Assembly (NCBI RefSeq): GCF_004365175.1
Contig: NZ_SOCE01000001.1
Span: forward strand, 3,107,403 to 3,171,402
Length of the DNA: 64,000 nt
Origin: Kribbella voronezhensis
Lineage (GTDB): Bacteria; Actinomycetota; Actinomycetes; Propionibacteriales; Kribbellaceae
Reading direction: 5' to 3'
This document shows positions 60,363 through 64,000 of this stretch, piece after piece (the stretch's first letter is position 1; each line of letters begins with the position of its first letter). A model generated the notes under the pieces. It saw nothing but the letters and a program-made list of their open reading frames with translations. It ran no database searches and was not told the DNA's origin. The translations under genes were made by a program, and so were the position numbers.

Positions 60363-60785
60363 ATGACCCTGACCTTCGGCCCGCAGCTGGTCGGCCAGAC
60401 CGAGAAGACCCTGCAAGCACTTCTGCGCCAGGCCCTCGACGGCACCGGCCTCGACGAGCGGCTCTGGGTCACGCTTCGGCTCGCCAACCAGCCGGACGAC
60501 TCAACGCTTCGCGCTCGCGTCGCGGACCTGGCGCAGTTCGGCGACGCCGACAGGCTCGTCACCACCTTGGAGCAACGAGAGCTCGTCGCGAACGACGCCC
60601 CGACCGCCGCCGGACAGGCACTGCTGGACAGCGTCCTCGCCAGATCGGCGGAACTGAGCGGCCCGATCTGGACCGACATCCCCAACGCCGACGCCGCCGC
60701 TCAGGCCCTGACCGAACTCCTCACCCGAGCCCGAGCCGCCCTGGCCCGCACCGCTCGCGCCCGTCCGGCCGAGACATCCGACTGA
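60363..60785 (+). CDS. Hypothetical protein, possible winged-helix, MarR-controlled
   Basis: 140 residues from ATG 60363, with GAGGAG 7 nt upstream. Helical throughout (ALLRQALDGTGLDERLWVTLRLANQP, TLEQRELVANDAPTAAGQALLDS). It has the rhythm of a MarR-like winged helix and an Ala/Arg-rich end. The GLDERLWVTLRLA segment resembles the first helices of MarR-like proteins, but the wing is missing. I cannot name a function. The MarR gene and operators just upstream imply it is induced by a small ligand. Confidence 0.72.
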   Translation: MTLTFGPQLVGQTEKTLQALLRQALDGTGLDERLWVTLRLANQPDDSTLRARVADLAQFGDADRLVTTLEQRELVANDAPTAAGQALLDSVLARSAELSGPIWTDIPNADAAAQALTELLTRARAALARTARARPAETSD

Positions 60786-60969
60786 CCGGCCCCGCGGCTT
60801 GCTCCCCGTGCACCGGTAAGTCATGTGACGCCGTTCACGAATGGACCCGTTCGGCGCAGATCGGGGGCGACTGGGCGACGCACCAGTACCACGGCTGGTC
60901 CGGCATTGGTAGAAAGGGGATCGGGCGCGCTTCCGGCGTACCGACAGCTTTCAACGAGGAGTCCGCGAC

Positions 60970-62949
<1,980 letters not shown>

Positions 62950-62956
62950 CGTTTCT

Positions 62957-62988
62957 GGAGCCGCGTGGGAACCTCCCCACGCGGCTCC
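62957..62988 (+). terminator. Intrinsic terminator of acetyl-CoA synthetase
   Basis: GGAGCCGCGTGGG (62957-62969) pairs perfectly with CCCACGCGGCTCC (62976-62988); TTCGTCG follows. Confidence 0.85.
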
Positions 62989-63008
62989 TTCGTCGCACGA
63001 GATGAGGT

Positions 63009-63037
63009 CACCCGCGAGGTGCGTCACCTCGTGGGTG
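63009..63037. repeat. Second hairpin in the intergenic region
   Basis: CACCC-CGAGGTG / CACCTCG-GGGTG with one G-T mismatch around CGT. May back up the flanking terminators. Confidence 0.5.
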
Positions 63038-63073
63038 GGCCGGCTTCGGTCGGAGCTGACCACGTATAGCAAT

Positions 63074-63107
63074 CAGCCTGTACGCCGACCGCTCGGCGTA
63101 CAGGCTG
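63074..63107. terminator. Terminator of the FG-GAP gene, perfect 15-bp stem
   Basis: CAGCCTGTACGCCGA / TCGGCGTACAGGCTG around CCGC. On the minus strand it is followed by ATTGCTATA, a short T-rich tail. Confidence 0.8.
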
Positions 63108-63115
63108 GTTGTGGG

Positions 63116-63937
63116 TCAGTAGCGGACGATGCCTTGCGAGCTTGTCTTGTTGCCGTCCCAGTCGCCGACTACCGGGAGGTCGCCGGTGTCGCCGTAGCGG
63201 ATGGATTCTGTGGTTTCGGTGGGGTCGATACCGCTGACCCGGAAGTAGAAGGTGGCGTTGGCGGGGTTGAAGAGACCTGGTTCGTCGCGGCCGTCGCCGT
63301 TCCAGTCGCCGATGAGCGGCTTCCAGTACGGGTCGCCGTAGTGGATCGAGCGGGTGGTGCCGTCGGGTAGGCGGAGGTCGAACGTGGCGGCCGAGGCCCG
63401 GTAGACGCCGACGTCGGTGACGCCGTCGCCGTTCCAGTCGCCGGTCAACGGCAGCTGGTACGGCGTACCGAAGGTGACGCTGGTCGTACTTCTATCGGCC
63501 GCGCGCTTGGTGAAGGTGCCGGTCGACGGTGTGTAGGCGCCGACCTCGTCGGTGCCGTCGCCGTTCCAGTCGCCGACGAGCGGACGGTCACCAACGTTGC
63601 CGAAGGCAATGGTGACCTGGCCGACGCCGCCGGTGAACGAGTTGGTGAGGAAGAACTTGCGCTCGTCAGGGCTGTACGCCGCCGGGCTGTCACCGCCGGC
63701 GCCGTCCCAGTTGCCGGCCAGTGGGACCATCGGAGTGTTGCCGTAGGCAAAGGCCGGGATGGTCGCGGTTCCCGAGGTCCTGCTGTTCGACAAATACCAG
63801 GTGAACGTGCAGATCGCGGCAGCCTTCTCCGGCTTCGCAGCGACGTGCGAGAAAACATTGGGCGCGGCGATCACGGCAGCGGCGACTGCGCCCGCGACGC
63901 CGGCGGTGATCATCTGACTGAAGAGTTGAGTACGCAT
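63116..63937 (-). CDS. Secreted FG-GAP/VCBS-like repeat protein
   Basis: 273 residues from ATG 63937, with GGGGGA upstream. Signal peptide (about 1-30, VAGAVAAAVIAAP). Five repeats of about 45-50 residues each contain a calcium-type loop: GNWDGAGGDSP, GDWNGDGTDEVG, GDWNGDGVTDVG, GDWNGDGRDEPG and GDWDGNKTSS. Intervening segments (FGTPYQLPL, YGDPYWKPL) repeat too. It would form a partial beta-propeller outside the cell, perhaps carbohydrate- or protein-binding. The preceding gene on the same strand ends 10 nt before its start. Confidence 0.9.
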   Translation of the reverse strand: MRTQLFSQMITAGVAGAVAAAVIAAPNVFSHVAAKPEKAAAICTFTWYLSNSRTSGTATIPAFAYGNTPMVPLAGNWDGAGGDSPAAYSPDERKFFLTNSFTGGVGQVTIAFGNVGDRPLVGDWNGDGTDEVGAYTPSTGTFTKRAADRSTTSVTFGTPYQLPLTGDWNGDGVTDVGVYRASAATFDLRLPDGTTRSIHYGDPYWKPLIGDWNGDGRDEPGLFNPANATFYFRVSGIDPTETTESIRYGDTGDLPVVGDWDGNKTSSQGIVRY

Positions 63938-63947
63938 CTCGTCCCCC

Positions 63948-64000
63948 TTACGCGTCGAGCCGGTAGAGGGCCGCGGCCCCGGGCGCCAGAGTGGCGACGA
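63948..64000 (-). CDS. C-terminal end of an upstream CDS (runs off window)
   Basis: On the minus strand an open frame enters at 64000 and ends TLAPGAAALYRLDA before TAA (63948-63950). The LAPGAAALYRL ending resembles the last beta strand of secreted glycoside hydrolases such as alpha-galactosidases. Too short to assign. The 10-nt gap suggests it is cotranscribed with the FG-GAP gene. Confidence 0.45.
   Translation of the reverse strand, partial: VATLAPGAAALYRLDA

Overview
The window is GC-rich, densely packed actinobacterial chromosome. Leaderless GTG/ATG starts sit 6-7 nt behind TANNNT boxes, 4-nt start/stop overlaps are common, and the accessory enzymes (discoidin/CARDB/beta-helix glycanase, GHL10 hydrolase, FG-GAP secreted protein) are typical of soil actinomycetes. 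A Kribbella- or Nocardioides-like member of the Propionibacteriales is my best guess; this is inferred from gene style, with no marker gene present. I saw no rRNA, tRNA, CRISPR array, insertion sequence or phage gene.

Layout. 1-4958: the start of an MFS exporter, a small ABM-fold protein, a berberine-bridge-type flavoenzyme, then a compact minus-strand operon of acyl carrier protein, short AMP ligase, SDR and a small phosphopantetheinyl-transferase-like protein. 5131-48505: a large surface-glycan locus. 48614-62949: acetate-uptake symporter pair, HxlR regulator and flavin-binding oxidase, a 1201-residue modular glycanase, several small regulator/enzyme pairs, a MarR unit with visible operators, and acetyl-CoA synthetase. 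63116-64000: a secreted FG-GAP protein and the end of another CDS.

The glycan locus carries all six steps to CMP-pseudaminic acid. The genes lie in three places: pseH-pseI at 9143-10728, pseG at 41236-42264, and pseB-pseC plus a PseF/SpsF-type cytidylyltransferase at 42499-47672. It also has a wecE/wecD-like pair for a 4-amino-4,6-dideoxyhexose, three polyprenyl-phosphate sugar synthase-like GT2 enzymes, a GtrA-type membrane protein, a TarS-like GT2, a capsule-type GT-B enzyme and several methyltransferases. Most striking are six paralogous polytopic membrane proteins of 750-790 residues. They resemble GT-C enzymes and share a DxxxH...YHW extracytoplasmic motif and a soluble C-terminal domain.

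A two-gene cassette (degenerate methyltransferase-like protein plus a protein starting MHH.NH.YG) occurs twice, at 13875-16470 and 44639-46947; the second copy directly precedes the pseF-type gene. My reading, which is inference, is that cytosolic enzymes make activated Pse and Fuc4N-type sugars, GT2 enzymes load sugars onto polyprenyl phosphate, GtrA helps flip them, and the six GT-C-like proteins use them outside the membrane to build or decorate a nonulosonic-acid-containing cell-wall polymer. No Wzx/Wzy, ABC-2 exporter or LCP ligase is encoded in the window, so export and anchoring must lie elsewhere.

There is no gene-free stretch longer than about 300 bases. The larger gaps (42265-42498, 8949-9142, 60786-60969, 18798-18972) hold promoters or nothing recognisable.
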